Assembly: GCF_002078175.1 (NCBI RefSeq)
Contig: NZ_MWFK01000001.1
Location: 744,001-808,000 of the forward strand
Direction: 5' to 3'
DNA from: Streptomyces sp. M41(2017)
GTDB lineage: Bacteria > Actinomycetota > Actinomycetes > Streptomycetales > Streptomycetaceae
DNA: 64,000 nt
In this document: piece after piece, positions 29,870-40,500 of the stretch
Layout of the letters: every line of letters begins with the position of its first letter
Numbering within the stretch: position 1 is the first letter of the stretch
Notes under the pieces: generated by a model
What the model was told of the DNA's origin: nothing
The model's database searches: none
Seen by the model: the letters and a program-made list of their open reading frames with translations, nothing else
Position numbers and translations under genes: made by a program

Positions 29870-30808
29870 CTACTGCTGCTGGCCGTCGACGGGGGCGTTC
29901 GCCGAGGGGGTGACCGTGACGGTCACCGTCGGTGTGGGCGTGGGTTTCGGTTTCGGGGGCAGCACGGCGTCACGCGGGTCGCTCTTCGGGGCGGTCACGA
30001 CGACCCCGAGGATGTCGAGCTTGGTGAACGAGACGAACGGCTTGACGTAGACCGTGCGGGTCAGGTCGCCGCCGGAGGGGTCGACCCGGGAGACGGTGCC
30101 GACGGGCACGCCGGGGACGAACGGCTTGTCGGCCTGCGAGCCGAAGGTGATCAGCCGGTCGCCCTTCTTGATCTTCGCCTTGGCGTTGAGGAGTTCGACG
30201 CGCAGCGGGCTGTCGCCCTGACCCGAGGCGAAGCCGAGTTCGTCGGTCGACTCCATGCGCGTGCCGACGGTGAAGTCGGGGTCGTTGGCGAGCAGCACCG
30301 TGGCGGTGTCCGGGCCGACGGTGGTGACGCGGCCGACGAGTCCGTCGCCGTTCAGGACGGTCATGTCGCGCTTGATGCCGTCGTGGGCGCCGACGTCGAT
30401 GGTGACGGTCCAGGAGAAGCCCTGGGCCGCTCCTATGGCGATCACCTCGGCGCCCTTGATCCCGTACTGGCCCTCGCCCGCCACCTTGATCATCTTGTCG
30501 AGCTGCTTGAGGCGGCTGCGGTTGCGGTCGTCGCTGCCGAGCTTCGCCTTCAACGCCGCGTTGTCGTGCTCCAGTTGGGCGACGCGGTCGTGGCGGTCGC
30601 CCGAGTCGCGGACCGCGGCGACGGCGTTGCCGACGGGGTCGACCGCGGACGACACCCCGTTCTCGATCGGGCCGAAGACCGTCGCGGCGGCCTGTCGGGC
30701 ACCGTCGACCGGTGAGTCCTGCCCGCCGCGGATGTCCACCGTGATCAGTGCGAACGCGATGGCGATCAGCAGCACCAGGAGCAGCCGGCTCTCTCGTGTG
30801 TCCCTCAC
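29870..30808 (-). CDS. mreC: Rod-shape-determining protein MreC
   Basis: 312 aa from GTG 30808. One N-terminal helix (LLLVLLIAIAFALITVDI), a coiled coil at about 75-105 (VAQLEHDNAALKAKL), then the two-barrel MreC domain with VTIDVGAHDGIKRDMTVLN and GLVGRVTTVGPDTA. The C-terminus is a Pro/Thr/Val-rich external tail (KPTPTPTVTVTVTP). Bridges PBP2 to MreB/MreD at the membrane. Separated from mreB by 220 bp with a terminator-like hairpin, so mreC may be fed both by read-through and by its own promoter. Confidence 0.94.
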   Translation of the reverse strand: MRDTRESRLLLVLLIAIAFALITVDIRGGQDSPVDGARQAAATVFGPIENGVSSAVDPVGNAVAAVRDSGDRHDRVAQLEHDNAALKAKLGSDDRNRSRLKQLDKMIKVAGEGQYGIKGAEVIAIGAAQGFSWTVTIDVGAHDGIKRDMTVLNGDGLVGRVTTVGPDTATVLLANDPDFTVGTRMESTDELGFASGQGDSPLRVELLNAKAKIKKGDRLITFGSQADKPFVPGVPVGTVSRVDPSGGDLTRTVYVKPFVSFTKLDILGVVVTAPKSDPRDAVLPPKPKPTPTPTVTVTVTPSANAPVDGQQQ

Positions 30809-30978
30809 GTGCGGCGGCCGTGCCTTCCTCGTCGAAATGGGTCAACAGGGGCGCACCCCGGGCGAGAAGCCGGCCCGTGGGTGCGATGAGGCTGGGGTGA
30901 TGGAGTGGAGGACGGGGTGACTGTTATGGGAGAGGTTATGTCTCTATGTCGCAGGAGTTTATGCCTCCACACCAATGA

Positions 30979-31014
30979 TCCGCCGTACGAGAAGAGATCA
31001 TCTCGTACGGCGGA
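30979..31014 (-). terminator. Hairpin between mreB and mreC
   Basis: A 14-bp perfect stem (30979-30992 with 31001-31014) and an 8-nt loop, 15 bp past the mreB stop. Would make mreB largely monocistronic, with partial read-through to mreC. Confidence 0.7.
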
Positions 31015-31028
31015 ATCGAAGCGTTACG

Positions 31029-32048
31029 TCATCGGCGGGGCTGCGCGTCCAGAACCTGCTGGAGCGCCTCGAACTCCTCGACGCACTTTCCGGAGCCGAG
31101 CGCCACGCTGTCGAGGGGGTCCTCGGCGATGTGGATCGGCATGCCGGTCTCGCGGCGGAGCCGCTCGTCGAGACCGCGCAGCAGGGCTCCGCCGCCGGTC
31201 AGAACGATTCCGCGGTCCATCACGTCACCGGAGAGCTCGGGCGGGCACTTGTCGAGCGTCGTCTTCACGGCGTCGACGATGGCGTTGACCGGCTCCTCGA
31301 TCGCCTTGCGGACCTCCGCCGCGGAGATGACGACCGTCTTGGGCAGTCCGGACACGAGGTCCCGGCCGCGGATTTCGGTGTGCTCGTCAGTGTCGAGGTC
31401 GTACGCCGAACCGATCGTGATCTTGATCTGCTCGGCCGTCCGCTCACCGAGAAGGAGGCTGTACTCCTTCTTGATGTGCTGGATGATCGCGTTGTCCAAC
31501 TCGTCGCCCGCGACGCGGATGGACTGGGCGGTGACGATGCCGCCGAGCGAGATGACCGCGACCTCCGTGGTGCCGCCGCCGATGTCCACCACCATGTTGC
31601 CCGTGGCCTCGTGGACCGGCAGGCCGGAACCGATGGCCGCGGCCATGGGCTCCTCGATGATGTGCACCTGGCGGGCCCCGGCCTGGGACGACGCCTCGAT
31701 GACGGCACGGCGCTCGACGCCTGTGATGCCGGAGGGCACACAGACGACGACACGGGGACGGGCGAGGTAGCGCCGCTTGTGGATCTTCAGGATGAAGTAG
31801 CGGAGCATGCGCTCGGTGATCTCGAAGTCGGCGATCACACCGTCCTTCAGCGGGCGTACGGCAACGATGTTGCCGGGCGTCCGCCCGATCATCTTCTTCG
31901 CTTCGGCGCCGACCGCGAGGATGCCACCGGTGTTGGTGTTGATCGCGACGACGGACGGCTCGTTGAGTACGATCCCGCGACCCCTGACGTACACCAGCGT
32001 GTTGGCGGTCCCGAGGTCGACAGCCATGTCACGGCCGATGAACGACAT
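31029..32048 (-). CDS. mreB: Actin-like rod-shape-determining protein MreB
   Basis: 339 aa. Actin-fold motifs: [18 protein letters not shown] (phosphate 1), [35 protein letters not shown] (phosphate 2) and [15 protein letters not shown]. Forms membrane-bound filaments that, in Streptomyces, organise spore-wall rather than vegetative growth. Two ATGs 12 nt apart: GGGGAA just before the second (32048) favours it; the first (32060, MGNS) is also commonly annotated. No ribosome site is seen for the first. Head of the mre cluster. Confidence 0.97.
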   Translation of the reverse strand: MSFIGRDMAVDLGTANTLVYVRGRGIVLNEPSVVAINTNTGGILAVGAEAKKMIGRTPGNIVAVRPLKDGVIADFEITERMLRYFILKIHKRRYLARPRVVVCVPSGITGVERRAVIEASSQAGARQVHIIEEPMAAAIGSGLPVHEATGNMVVDIGGGTTEVAVISLGGIVTAQSIRVAGDELDNAIIQHIKKEYSLLLGERTAEQIKITIGSAYDLDTDEHTEIRGRDLVSGLPKTVVISAAEVRKAIEEPVNAIVDAVKTTLDKCPPELSGDVMDRGIVLTGGGALLRGLDERLRRETGMPIHIAEDPLDSVALGSGKCVEEFEALQQVLDAQPRR

Positions 32049-32431
32049 TGAGTTCCCCATCAGGATTCGTCTGGCCTTCCCAAGTGGAGCTTTGACGGCT
32101 TTTTAGGACGGCGAGGTGGGTGCAGTGACGTGAAGGCTTCCATCGTAGACGCGCCTGCCCGAACACTGCGCGAGGGTCTTCGCCATTGTCAGCAGATGAT
32201 GAGCCGCCTCGCTTCTGGAGACGGGCCATCGGAGGCACGCGTTCCCCCGATCGGCACGCATATGCCACGGGACGGCCGTATTTTTCACGGCCGCCCCAGG
32301 TCAGGCAGGCGGAGAGCGGCTGACGCCCCCTCAGAAAAATTCTCGAAAATTTGCCGCGCGCCGCACTCGGAAGGTCCATCGGGCGGTCGCGGACACCGCC
32401 CCGAGGCGGGATCGCGATGTCGGTCCGACGC
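32049..32431. other. mreB upstream region and ndk 3' region
   Basis: 383 bp without a gene. On the minus strand I see CTGACA-18 bp-CAGTGT and a TACGAT -10-like hexamer within about 150 bp of mreB. There is a small hairpin GGCCGT-ATTTTTC-ACGGCC near 32272-32295, and an AT-rich AAATTTTCGAGAATTTTT-like patch near 32330-32355 that may end ndk transcripts. From memory S. coelicolor mreB has several promoters; which of these act here cannot be told. Confidence 0.4.
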
Positions 32432-32845
32432 TCAGGCGCGGCCGGGGAAGAAGATCTTCACCTCGCGGTCGGCGGACTCCTCGGAGTCCGAGGCGTGGAT
32501 CAGGTTCTCGCGGACGATCACACCGAAGTCACCGCGGATGGAACCGGGGGCGGCGGCGATCGGGTCGGTGGGACCGGCGAGGGCGCGCACGCCCTCGATG
32601 ACCCGCTCGCCCTCGACGATGAGCGCCACGACCGGACCGGAGGCCATGAACTGCACCAGCGGCTCGTAGAAGGGCTTGCCCTTGTGCTCGCCGTAGTGCT
32701 GCTCCAGCGTGTCCTGGTCCAGGGTCCGCAGCTCCAGCGCGGTGATCTGCCAGCCGGCCTTCCGCTCGATACGGCTGATGATCTCGCCGGTCAGGCCGCG
32801 ACGGACGGCGTCGGGCTTGAGAAGGACGAGGGTGCGCTGGCTCAC
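32432..32845 (-). CDS. ndk: Nucleoside diphosphate kinase
   Basis: 137 aa, standard size. Balances NTP/dNTP pools by phosphotransfer through His117, seen in the signature ENLIHASDSEESA. Also LVLLKPDAVRRGLTGEIISR at the N-terminus. Cytoplasmic hexamer in most bacteria. ATG 32845 with GGAG upstream. Confidence 0.98.
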   Translation of the reverse strand: MSQRTLVLLKPDAVRRGLTGEIISRIERKAGWQITALELRTLDQDTLEQHYGEHKGKPFYEPLVQFMASGPVVALIVEGERVIEGVRALAGPTDPIAAAPGSIRGDFGVIVRENLIHASDSEESADREVKIFFPGRA

Positions 32846-33000
32846 GGGGTGGCTCCTTCAGGTCACAAATGTGCGGGTCACCGAGGCTACAGGGCGTGTC
32901 GGGGGCGCTGTCACGCAGCGTCAGGTGATACCGGCGCGCACCCGCCCTCCCGTCGCACGAACGACCCGGGCCCGCGCGCCACAGCCCGCTCCCGGCTGAC

Positions 33001-33408
33001 CTACGCCGGCGTACCGCCCGCTTCTGCCTGCGGCTGGGACCGGGGCCGCTCCGGGGCGGTGCCCTCCCCCTCCGACGCGGCCTGGGCGGCGAACCGCGCC
33101 TTCGCCTCGTCGATCTTCCGCCCGTAGTGGACGGACGCCCACCACAGGGCGGCGAAGATCGCGCCGAGGACGAACATCGACGGGACGAAGAAACCGCCCC
33201 CGATCAGCAGGATCTGCAGCGCCCAGCCGAGCTGGACACCGCCCGGCCGGGTGATCATGCCGCACAGCAGCACGCTCAGCAGCATCAGGACACCGCAGAC
33301 CGTCCAGACCGTGGCCGTGGCCAGATCGGGTTCCTTCATGGCGACGAGACCGGCGAAGCCGATGACGAAGAACTCGCCGATCAGCGTGGAAGCACAGAGC
33401 ACGCGCAC
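33001..33408 (-). CDS. DUF4233-type membrane protein
   Basis: 135 aa with four hydrophobic segments (LIGEFFVIGFAGLVAM, ATVWTVCGVLMLLSVLLCGM, GWALQILLIGGGFFVPSMFVLG, plus a following Ala/Trp stretch) and a charged C-terminal tail. Starts 5 bp after the folC stop, so translationally linked to folC. This small membrane protein follows folC in many actinobacteria; its function is unknown. Confidence 0.85.
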   Translation of the reverse strand: MRVLCASTLIGEFFVIGFAGLVAMKEPDLATATVWTVCGVLMLLSVLLCGMITRPGGVQLGWALQILLIGGGFFVPSMFVLGAIFAALWWASVHYGRKIDEAKARFAAQAASEGEGTAPERPRSQPQAEAGGTPA

Positions 33409-33413
33409 GACAG

Positions 33414-34949
33414 TCAGCCCCTCCCGAGGAGCAGCCGGGCCTCGCCGACCGTGATGACGGATCCGGTGACCAGCACGCCGCCGCCCGCGTACTCGCCCTC
33501 TTCCTCGGCGAGCGTGATCGCGGCCTCCAGCGCGTCGTCGAGCCGCGGCTCGACCTGCACCCGGTCGTCGCCGAAGACCTCGACGGCGATCCCGGCCAGC
33601 TCGTCCGCGTCCATCGCGCGGTGGCTGGAGTTCTGTGTGACGACGACCTCGGCGAAGATCGGCTCGAAGGCCTCCAGCAGTTCCCGCACGTTCTTGTCGC
33701 CGCTCGCGCCGACCACCCCGATGAGGCGGCTGAAGTCGAACACCTCGCTCACCGCCTCGGCGGTGGCCCGGGCGCCGGCCGGGTTGTGCGCCGCGTCGAG
33801 CACCACGGTCGGCGACCGGCGCACGATCTCCAGCCGGCCCGGCGAGGTGACGGAGGCGAACGCCTTGCGCACGGTGTCGATGTCCAGCCGCTCGGCGTGC
33901 GCCGCGCCGACGCCGAAGAACGCCTCGACGGCGGCCAGCGCCACCGCCGCGTTGTGCGCCTGGTAGGCGCCGTGCAGCGGCAGGAACACCTCCTCGTACT
34001 CGCCGCCGAGACCGCGCAGCGTCAGGAGCTGTCCGCCGACCGCGACGTGGCGGGCGACGACGCCGAACTCCAGGCCCTCGCGGGCGACGGTCGCGTTGAC
34101 CTCGACGGCCTTCTTCAGCAGCACCTGGGCCGCGTCGACCGGCTGCTGGGCCAGGATCACGGTGGAGTCCTGCTTGACGATCCCGGCCTTCTCGACGGCG
34201 ATCTCGCCCGGTGTTTCGCCGAGACGGTCGGTGTGGTCGAGGTCGATGGGGGTCACGACGGCGACATCACCGTCGATCACGTTCGTGGCGTCCCAGCTGC
34301 CGCCCATGCCGACCTCGACGACGGCGACGTCCACGGGCGCGTCGGCGAAGGCCGCGTAGGCCATGCCGGTCAGCACCTCGAAGAACGACAGCCGGTACTC
34401 CTGCTGCCCGTCGACCATCTCGATGTACGGCTTGATGTCCTGGTACGTCTCGATGAACCGCTCGGCGGAGATCGGCGCCCCGTCCAGGCTGATCCGCTCG
34501 GTGACCGACTGGACGTGCGGGCTGGTGTAGCGCCCGGTGCGCAGGTCGAAGGAGCTCAGGAGCGCCTCGATCATGCGGGCCGTGGACGTCTTGCCGTTCG
34601 TGCCCGTGATGTGGATCGAGGGGTACGCGCGCTGCGGATCGCCGAGGACGTCCATCAGCGCGGCGATCCGGTCGACGGAGGGCTCCAGCTTGGTCTCGCC
34701 CCAGCGGCCGGCCAGCTCCGCCTCGACCTCGCGCAGCGCCTTGTCGACCTCGGGGTCGGCGGGGCGCGCGGGTACGTCGGCCTGCCGGCCGTCGTGGCCC
34801 TGGGTACGCAGGGTGCGGCTGCCCGCCGCGATCACCGCGAGGTCGGGGTCACGGTCGGTCTCGGCCTCGACGATCTCCTCGAAGAGACCGAGCGGATCAC
34901 GCTCCGGGTCGTCGGGCGCGCTGCTGTCGTGCGGGGGGAGGTCGCTCAC
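33414..34949 (-). CDS. folC: Folylpolyglutamate synthase / dihydrofolate synthase
   Basis: 511 aa. Mur-ligase-type ATP-binding loop SIHITGTNGKTSTARMIEALL, then RYTSPHVQSVTERI, VEVGMGGSWDATNV, LDHTDRLGETPGEIAVEKAGI and VLDAAHNPAGARA. Adds glutamates to folates (and possibly glutamate to dihydropteroate). The first ~75 residues are an acidic disordered extension ahead of the core domain, longer than in E. coli FolC. Same strand as valS (upstream) and the DUF4233-type gene. Confidence 0.95.
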   Translation of the reverse strand: MSDLPPHDSSAPDDPERDPLGLFEEIVEAETDRDPDLAVIAAGSRTLRTQGHDGRQADVPARPADPEVDKALREVEAELAGRWGETKLEPSVDRIAALMDVLGDPQRAYPSIHITGTNGKTSTARMIEALLSSFDLRTGRYTSPHVQSVTERISLDGAPISAERFIETYQDIKPYIEMVDGQQEYRLSFFEVLTGMAYAAFADAPVDVAVVEVGMGGSWDATNVIDGDVAVVTPIDLDHTDRLGETPGEIAVEKAGIVKQDSTVILAQQPVDAAQVLLKKAVEVNATVAREGLEFGVVARHVAVGGQLLTLRGLGGEYEEVFLPLHGAYQAHNAAVALAAVEAFFGVGAAHAERLDIDTVRKAFASVTSPGRLEIVRRSPTVVLDAAHNPAGARATAEAVSEVFDFSRLIGVVGASGDKNVRELLEAFEPIFAEVVVTQNSSHRAMDADELAGIAVEVFGDDRVQVEPRLDDALEAAITLAEEEGEYAGGGVLVTGSVITVGEARLLLGRG

Positions 34950-34995
34950 GGGGCCAGTCTACGGAGGGGGCGGGGGGTGCGGACGTCTGGGTGTT

Positions 34996-35131
34996 TTTCG
35001 CCCCCTCCGCCGGCCTGAGATCGTTCAGCCCCTCCACGGGCCTGAGGTCTTTCAGCCTCTCCGGCGCTCGCGACAATCCAGCCCCTCCGGCGTGTGAGGA
35101 GCGGGGTCCGGGGCGGAGCCCCGGGTACGGG
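34996..35131. repeat. Degenerate intergenic repeat array between folC and valS
   Basis: Four related units of about 27 bp, each with a CAGCCCCTCCGGCG-like core followed by a TGAGG-like tail; the last continues into GGGTCCGGGGCGGAGCCCC. The core resembles the dispersed streptomycete intergenic element CAGCCCGTCCGGCGTTTGAGG known from many genomes. Confidence 0.65.
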
Positions 35132-35174
35132 ACGGGCAGGGGCGGAGGGGCGAAAGAAGGCCGGTCGGGTACGG

Positions 35175-35212
35175 CGAAGGCCCCCGGGACCGGGCGGTCC
35201 GGGGGGCCTTCG
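35175..35212 (-). terminator. valS terminator
   Basis: A seventeen-pair stem with one internal mismatch and a 4-nt loop, 20 bp downstream of the valS stop. Confidence 0.8.
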
Positions 35213-35231
35213 TGCGTCCTGGGGCGAGCGA

Positions 35232-37856
35232 TTACGCCTCGGGGAGGCGGGTCAGCTGGTCCTGGATACGGGCGATGTCCTCGTCCGCCTTGGCCAGGCG
35301 GACACGGATCTTGTCGACCACCTGATCGGGTGCCTTCGCCAGGAACGCCTCGTTGCCGAGCTTGGCGTTGGCCTGTGCCTTCTCCTTCTCGGCGGCGGCG
35401 AGGTCCTTGGCGAGCCGCTTGCGCTCGGCGGCGATGTCGATCGTGCCCGACAGGTCGAGCGCGACCGTGGCACCGGCCACCGGCAGGGTCGCCGTGGCCG
35501 CGAAACTGTCGCCCTCCGGCTGGAGGCGCAGCAGCTGGCGGATGGCCGCCTCGTGCGGGGCGAACGCCGTCCCGTCGAGGACCAGCCGGGCCGGGACCCG
35601 CTGACCGGGCTGGAGACCCTGGTCGTTGCGGAAGCGGCGGACCTCGGTGATCACCGACTGGAGCGACTCGATCTCGCGCTCGGCGGCGGTGTCGCGGAAG
35701 CCGCTGTCCTTGGGCCACTCGGCGATGACGACGGACTCGCCACCGGTGAGGGTCGTCCAGAGCGTGTCCGTGACGAACGGGACGATCGGGTGGAGCAGCC
35801 GCAGCGTGACGTCGAGGACCTCGCCGAGGACCCGGCCGGAGACCTTCGCGGGCTCGCCGCCCGCCATGAACGTCGTCTTGGACAGCTCGACGTACCAGTC
35901 GAAGACCTCGTCCCAGGCGAAGTGGAACAGGGCGTCCGAGAGCTTGGCGAACTGGAAGTCGTCGTAGAGGGCGTCCACTTCGGCGACCGTGGTGTTCAGC
36001 CGGGACAGGATCCAGCGGTCGGTGGCCGACAGCTCCTCGGCGGGCGGGAGTTCGCCCTCGACCGTCGCGCCGTTCATCAGCGCGAAGCGGGTGGCGTTCC
36101 AGATCTTGTTCGCGAAGTTGCGCGAGCCCTGGACCCAGTCCTCGCCGATCGGCACGTCGACACCGGGGTTGGCGCCGCGCGCGAGCGTGAAGCGCAGGGC
36201 GTCGCTGCCGTACTTGTCCATCCAGTCCAGCGGGTTGACCGCGTTCCCGAAGGACTTGGACATCTTCTTGCCGAACTGGTCGCGGACCATGCCGTGCAGG
36301 GCGATGGTGTGGAACGGCGGGGTGCCGTCCATCGCGTACAGACCGAACATCATCATCCGGGCGACCCAGAAGAAGAGGATGTCGTAACCGGTGACGAGGA
36401 CGGAGTTCGGGTAGAACTTCGCGAGGCTCTCGGTCTGTTCGGGCCAGCCGAGCGTGGAGAACGGCCACAGGCCGGAGGAGAACCAGGTGTCGAGGACGTC
36501 GGTGTCCTGGTGCCAGCCCTCGCCCGTGGGGGCCTCGTCGTCCGGTCCGACGCAGACGATCTCGCCGCCCGGTCCGTACCAGACGGGGATGCGGTGGCCC
36601 CACCACAACTGCCGCGAGATGCACCAGTCGTGAAGGTTGTCGACCCAGTCGAAGTAGCGCTTCTCCATCTCCTGCGGGTGGATCTTGACCTTGCCGTCAC
36701 GGACCGCGTCGCCCGCGGCCTTCGCGAGCGGGCCGACCTTGACCCACCACTGCATGGACAGCCGCGGCTCGATGGTGGTCTTGCAGCGCGAGCAGTGGCC
36801 GACCGAGTGGACGTAGGGGCGCTTCTCGGCGACGATCCGGCCGTCGGCGCGCAGGGCGGCGACGATGGCGGAGCGGGCCTCCAGGCGGTCCAGGCCCTGG
36901 AAGGGGCCGGGGACCGTGATGACGGCGTGCTCGTCCATGACGGCGATGTTGGGCAGGTCGTGGCGCTGCCCGATCTCGAAGTCGTTCGGGTCGTGGGCGG
37001 GCGTCACCTTGACGGCGCCGGTACCGAACTCGGGGTCGACATGCTCGTCCGCGACGACCGGGATGGACCGTTCGGTCAGCGGGAGGCGGATGAGCTTGCC
37101 GACGAGGTGCTTGTACCGCTCGTCGTCGGGGTGCACGGCGACGGCGGTGTCACCGAGCATCGTCTCGGCGCGGGTGGTGGCGACGACGATCGCGTCGTCC
37201 CCGTCCCCGTACTTCATGGAGACCAGCTCGCCGTCGTCGTCCTGGTACTCGACCTCGATGTCCGAGATGGCGGTCAGACAGCGGGGGCACCAGTTGATGA
37301 TGCGCTCGGCGCGGTAGATCAGCTCGTCGTCGTAGAGCTTCTTGAAGATCGTCTGGACGGACTGGGAGAGGCCCTCGTCCATGGTGAAGCGCTCGCGCGA
37401 CCAGGCGACGCCGTCGCCGAGGCGGCGCATCTGCCCGGAGATCTGTCCGCCGGACTCGGCCTTCCACTGCCAGACGCGCTCGACGAACGCCTCCCGGCCG
37501 AGGTCGTGCCGGGACTTGCCCTCCTTGCCGAGCTCCCGCTCGACGACGTTCTGCGTGGCGATGCCGGCGTGGTCCATGCCGGGCTGCCACAGCGTCTCGA
37601 AGCCCTGCATGCGCTTGCGGCGGGTGAGGGCGTCGATGAGGGTGTGCTCGAAGGCGTGTCCGAGGTGGAGGGAGCCCGTGACGTTCGGCGGCGGGATGAC
37701 GACCGTGAACGGCGGCTTGTCGCTCTTGGCGTCCGCCTCGAAGTAACCCCGTTCCACCCAGCGCTCGTACAGCGGCCCCTCTACATCGGCCGGCGCGTAC
37801 TGGGTCGGCAGTTCGGAGGTGGGCGCTGCTTGCGGCTGCTGAGAGTTCTCGGTCAC
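35232..37856 (-). CDS. valS: Valyl-tRNA synthetase
   Basis: 874 aa, class I synthetase. HIGH motif as HLGH in [21 protein letters not shown] in [14 protein letters not shown], editing domain with [25 protein letters not shown]-type anticodon-binding helices, and a C-terminal coiled coil ([20 protein letters not shown]). Charges tRNA-Val and removes mischarged Thr. ATG 37856. Followed by a strong terminator. Confidence 0.98.
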   Translation of the reverse strand: MTENSQQPQAAPTSELPTQYAPADVEGPLYERWVERGYFEADAKSDKPPFTVVIPPPNVTGSLHLGHAFEHTLIDALTRRKRMQGFETLWQPGMDHAGIATQNVVERELGKEGKSRHDLGREAFVERVWQWKAESGGQISGQMRRLGDGVAWSRERFTMDEGLSQSVQTIFKKLYDDELIYRAERIINWCPRCLTAISDIEVEYQDDDGELVSMKYGDGDDAIVVATTRAETMLGDTAVAVHPDDERYKHLVGKLIRLPLTERSIPVVADEHVDPEFGTGAVKVTPAHDPNDFEIGQRHDLPNIAVMDEHAVITVPGPFQGLDRLEARSAIVAALRADGRIVAEKRPYVHSVGHCSRCKTTIEPRLSMQWWVKVGPLAKAAGDAVRDGKVKIHPQEMEKRYFDWVDNLHDWCISRQLWWGHRIPVWYGPGGEIVCVGPDDEAPTGEGWHQDTDVLDTWFSSGLWPFSTLGWPEQTESLAKFYPNSVLVTGYDILFFWVARMMMFGLYAMDGTPPFHTIALHGMVRDQFGKKMSKSFGNAVNPLDWMDKYGSDALRFTLARGANPGVDVPIGEDWVQGSRNFANKIWNATRFALMNGATVEGELPPAEELSATDRWILSRLNTTVAEVDALYDDFQFAKLSDALFHFAWDEVFDWYVELSKTTFMAGGEPAKVSGRVLGEVLDVTLRLLHPIVPFVTDTLWTTLTGGESVVIAEWPKDSGFRDTAAEREIESLQSVITEVRRFRNDQGLQPGQRVPARLVLDGTAFAPHEAAIRQLLRLQPEGDSFAATATLPVAGATVALDLSGTIDIAAERKRLAKDLAAAEKEKAQANAKLGNEAFLAKAPDQVVDKIRVRLAKADEDIARIQDQLTRLPEA

Positions 37857-37992
37857 GGGGTCAGTTTAGGGGCGTCACACCCGTGTCCCGAAACGGGATT
37901 ACTTCGTAACGGTGCGGCCCCCGGAGACCTGGCCCCTCGCCCTGTGCGCCAGGATGTGAGGAACACATAAGCATCTGGAGGGGAACCCAGAA

Positions 37993-38985
37993 ATGAGCTA
38001 CAACCAGCCGGGCCCGTACGGCGGGCAGCCCCAGCAGCCCGGACCGTACGGTCAGCCGGGCGGCGGGCAGCCCCCACAGCCGGGGCCCTACGGCCAGCCG
38101 GGCCCCTACGGCCAGCCGCCGCAGCAGGCTCCCCAGCCGGGCTACGGGTACCCGCAGCAGGCTCCCCCGGCGCAGCCCGGTTACGGCTACCCGCAGCAGG
38201 CCCCGCAGCCCGGCCAGCCGCAGACCCCTCCCTACGGCCAGCAGCCCCCGTACGGCCAGCCCCCGTACAACACCGCCCCGATGCCGCCGGTGCCGTCCGG
38301 CGGCAAGAAGAAGACGGGCCTGATCATCGGCGGCGTCGCCGTGGTCGCGGTGATAGCCGTGGGCGTGTACTTCGCGATCGGCGGGGGCGGTGGCGGCGCG
38401 ACGGTCTCGGACGACGGCCCCCACAAGCTGACGACGCCGGCCAAGGTGATCGACGGCACGTACCAGCGCATGGGCAACGACCGCGGACCGCAGGACCCCT
38501 CCTCCGGTGACGCGAAGGACCTGGCCGCCAGCGGCATCACCAACGCCAAGTCGGTGGACGCCATCTACTCGACGATCGATCTCGCCGACCCGGACACGCT
38601 GAAGGACCCGACGGCCATCGCCGGATCCAAGGCCGTCACGTTCTCCGGTCTCTACGGCAAGGTGAAGGACCCCGAGTCCGCCCTCGACGCCGCGTTCGCC
38701 AACATCAAGAAGGACTCCTCCAAGGACTCCACCACCAAGGTCGAGTTCATCGGCGACCCCCAGTCCGTGAGCCCGGCAGGTCTCGACGGCGCCATCATGA
38801 AGTGCCAGCAGGCGAAGGCACCCAACCAGGCGACCGGCAAGACCGACACCCAGTACATGTGCATGTGGGCCGACTACAGCACGCTCGGCTTCGGCGTGGC
38901 CGCCGAAGGCGGCCAGGGCGTGAGCATGGACGAGTCCGCCAAGGTGACCGCGGCCCTGCGCAAGGACATCCGCGTCAAGATCTGA
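37993..38985 (+). CDS. Membrane protein with Gln/Pro/Gly/Tyr-rich N-terminal domain
   Basis: 330 aa. Residues 1-105 are a disordered cytoplasmic domain built of GPYGQP and PGYGYPQQAP units. One helix follows (TGLIIGGVAVVAVIAVGVYF, about 108-127), then an extracytoplasmic domain of about 200 residues with three cysteine/methionine-rich spots (IMKCQQAK, QYMCMWAD). GGAGGGG is about 10 nt before ATG 37993. The layout is common in Streptomyces proteins of unknown role. Divergent from valS, convergent with clpX. Confidence 0.85.
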   Translation: MSYNQPGPYGGQPQQPGPYGQPGGGQPPQPGPYGQPGPYGQPPQQAPQPGYGYPQQAPPAQPGYGYPQQAPQPGQPQTPPYGQQPPYGQPPYNTAPMPPVPSGGKKKTGLIIGGVAVVAVIAVGVYFAIGGGGGGATVSDDGPHKLTTPAKVIDGTYQRMGNDRGPQDPSSGDAKDLAASGITNAKSVDAIYSTIDLADPDTLKDPTAIAGSKAVTFSGLYGKVKDPESALDAAFANIKKDSSKDSTTKVEFIGDPQSVSPAGLDGAIMKCQQAKAPNQATGKTDTQYMCMWADYSTLGFGVAAEGGQGVSMDESAKVTAALRKDIRVKI

Positions 38986-39009
38986 CCGCTCAGCCCCCGG
39001 CCGAGACGA

Positions 39010-39040
39010 AAGGCGCCCCGCGGAATCCGCGGGGCGCCTT
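39010..39040. terminator. Bidirectional terminator between the Pro/Gly-rich protein gene and clpX
   Basis: A 14-bp stem AAGGCGCCCCGCGG with a 3-nt loop, symmetrical and T-flanked, between convergent genes. Confidence 0.8.
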
Positions 39041-39111
39041 CACGTTCTCCGGAGGGAGACATGCGTCGGGGGCGACGGCATGGTGCCGTCGCCCCCGGTA
39101 CGAACCGGTGT

Positions 39112-40398
39112 CTAGGCCGTCTTCTGCTCGCCCGGGCCGCCCCTGCGGGCGTCCCTGGGGATCAGGGTCGGGTTGACGTTCGACAGGACGACGTCGGCGG
39201 TGATGACGACGCGGGCGACGTCCTTGCGGGACGGGACCTCGTACATCACGGCCTGGAGGACTTCCTCCATGATCGCGCGCAGGCCTCGTGCGCCGGTCTG
39301 GCGGAGGATGGCCTGGTCGGCGATGGCCTCCAGGGCCTCACGCTCGAAGTCCAGCTCCACGCCGTCGAGTTCGAAGAGGCGCTGGTACTGCTTGACCAGC
39401 GCGTTGCGCGGCTCGACGAGAATCTGGAGGAGGGCCTCGCGGTCCAGGTTGTGGACCGAGGTGATCACCGGGAGACGCCCGATGAACTCGGGGATCATGC
39501 CGAACTTGACCAGGTCCTCCGGCATGACGTCCTCGAACTGGTCCTTGGACTCCAGCTCCCGCTTCGAGCGGATCGTCGCGCCGAAGCCGATGCCCTTGGC
39601 GCCGGCCCTCGACTCGATGAGCTTCTCCAGGCCGGCGAAGGCTCCGCCCACGATGAACAGGACGTTCGTCGTGTCGATCTGGATGAACTCCTGGTGCGGG
39701 TGCTTGCGTCCGCCCTGCGGCGGGACCGAGGCCGTCGTGCCCTCGAGGATCTTGAGCAGGGCCTGCTGGACACCCTCGCCGGAGACGTCACGCGTGATCG
39801 ACGGGTTCTCGCTCTTGCGGGCCACCTTGTCGATCTCGTCGATGTAGATGATCCCGGTCTCGGCCTTCTTGACGTCGTAGTCGGCGGCCTGGATGAGCTT
39901 CAGCAGGATGTTCTCGACGTCCTCGCCGACGTATCCCGCCTCCGTCAGCGCCGTCGCGTCCGCGATGGCGAACGGGACGTTCAGCATGCGCGCGAGGGTC
40001 TGGGCGAGCAGCGTCTTGCCGGAGCCCGTGGGGCCCAGCAGGAGGATGTTGGACTTCGCCAACTCGATGGCGTCCTCGCGGTTCTGGCCCGCGCTGTTCT
40101 CACCGGCCTGGACGCGCTTGTAGTGGTTGTACACCGCGACGGAGAGCGCCTTCTTCGCGGACTCCTGCCCCACGACGTATCCCTCGAGGAACTCGTAGAT
40201 CTCGCGGGGCTTGGGCAGTTCCTCCCAGCGCACCTCGCTCGTCTCCGCGAGTTCTTCCTCGATGATCTCGTTGCAGAGGTCGATGCACTCGTCGCAGATG
40301 TACACACCGGGGCCTGCGATGAGCTTCTTGACCTGCTTCTGGCTCTTGCCACAGAACGAGCACTTGAGCAGATCGCCGCCGTCACCGATGCGTGCCAC
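39112..40398 (-). CDS. clpX: ATP-dependent Clp protease ATP-binding subunit ClpX
   Basis: 428 aa from GTG 40398 (GAAGGGGAAG upstream). N-terminal zinc domain (CSFC...CDEC), Walker [16 protein letters not shown], Walker [10 protein letters not shown], pore loop and sensor regions, and RGLRAIMEE. Unfolds tagged substrates and feeds them to ClpP. The IGF-type ClpP-docking loop is visible as KGIGFGAT. Lies 160 bp after clpP2, with a hairpin between, so it may be expressed separately. Confidence 0.98.
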   Translation of the reverse strand: MARIGDGGDLLKCSFCGKSQKQVKKLIAGPGVYICDECIDLCNEIIEEELAETSEVRWEELPKPREIYEFLEGYVVGQESAKKALSVAVYNHYKRVQAGENSAGQNREDAIELAKSNILLLGPTGSGKTLLAQTLARMLNVPFAIADATALTEAGYVGEDVENILLKLIQAADYDVKKAETGIIYIDEIDKVARKSENPSITRDVSGEGVQQALLKILEGTTASVPPQGGRKHPHQEFIQIDTTNVLFIVGGAFAGLEKLIESRAGAKGIGFGATIRSKRELESKDQFEDVMPEDLVKFGMIPEFIGRLPVITSVHNLDREALLQILVEPRNALVKQYQRLFELDGVELDFEREALEAIADQAILRQTGARGLRAIMEEVLQAVMYEVPSRKDVARVVITADVVLSNVNPTLIPRDARRGGPGEQKTA

Positions 40399-40500
40399 GG
40401 TGTGCTTCCCCTTCGCCTGGGAGTCGCCTGGATCCAGCGGCTCCTGGTGCTGCCTTATGTCCGACGGTACCTTGCCGAGCCCCTCGTTCGGGCCCCCCTT

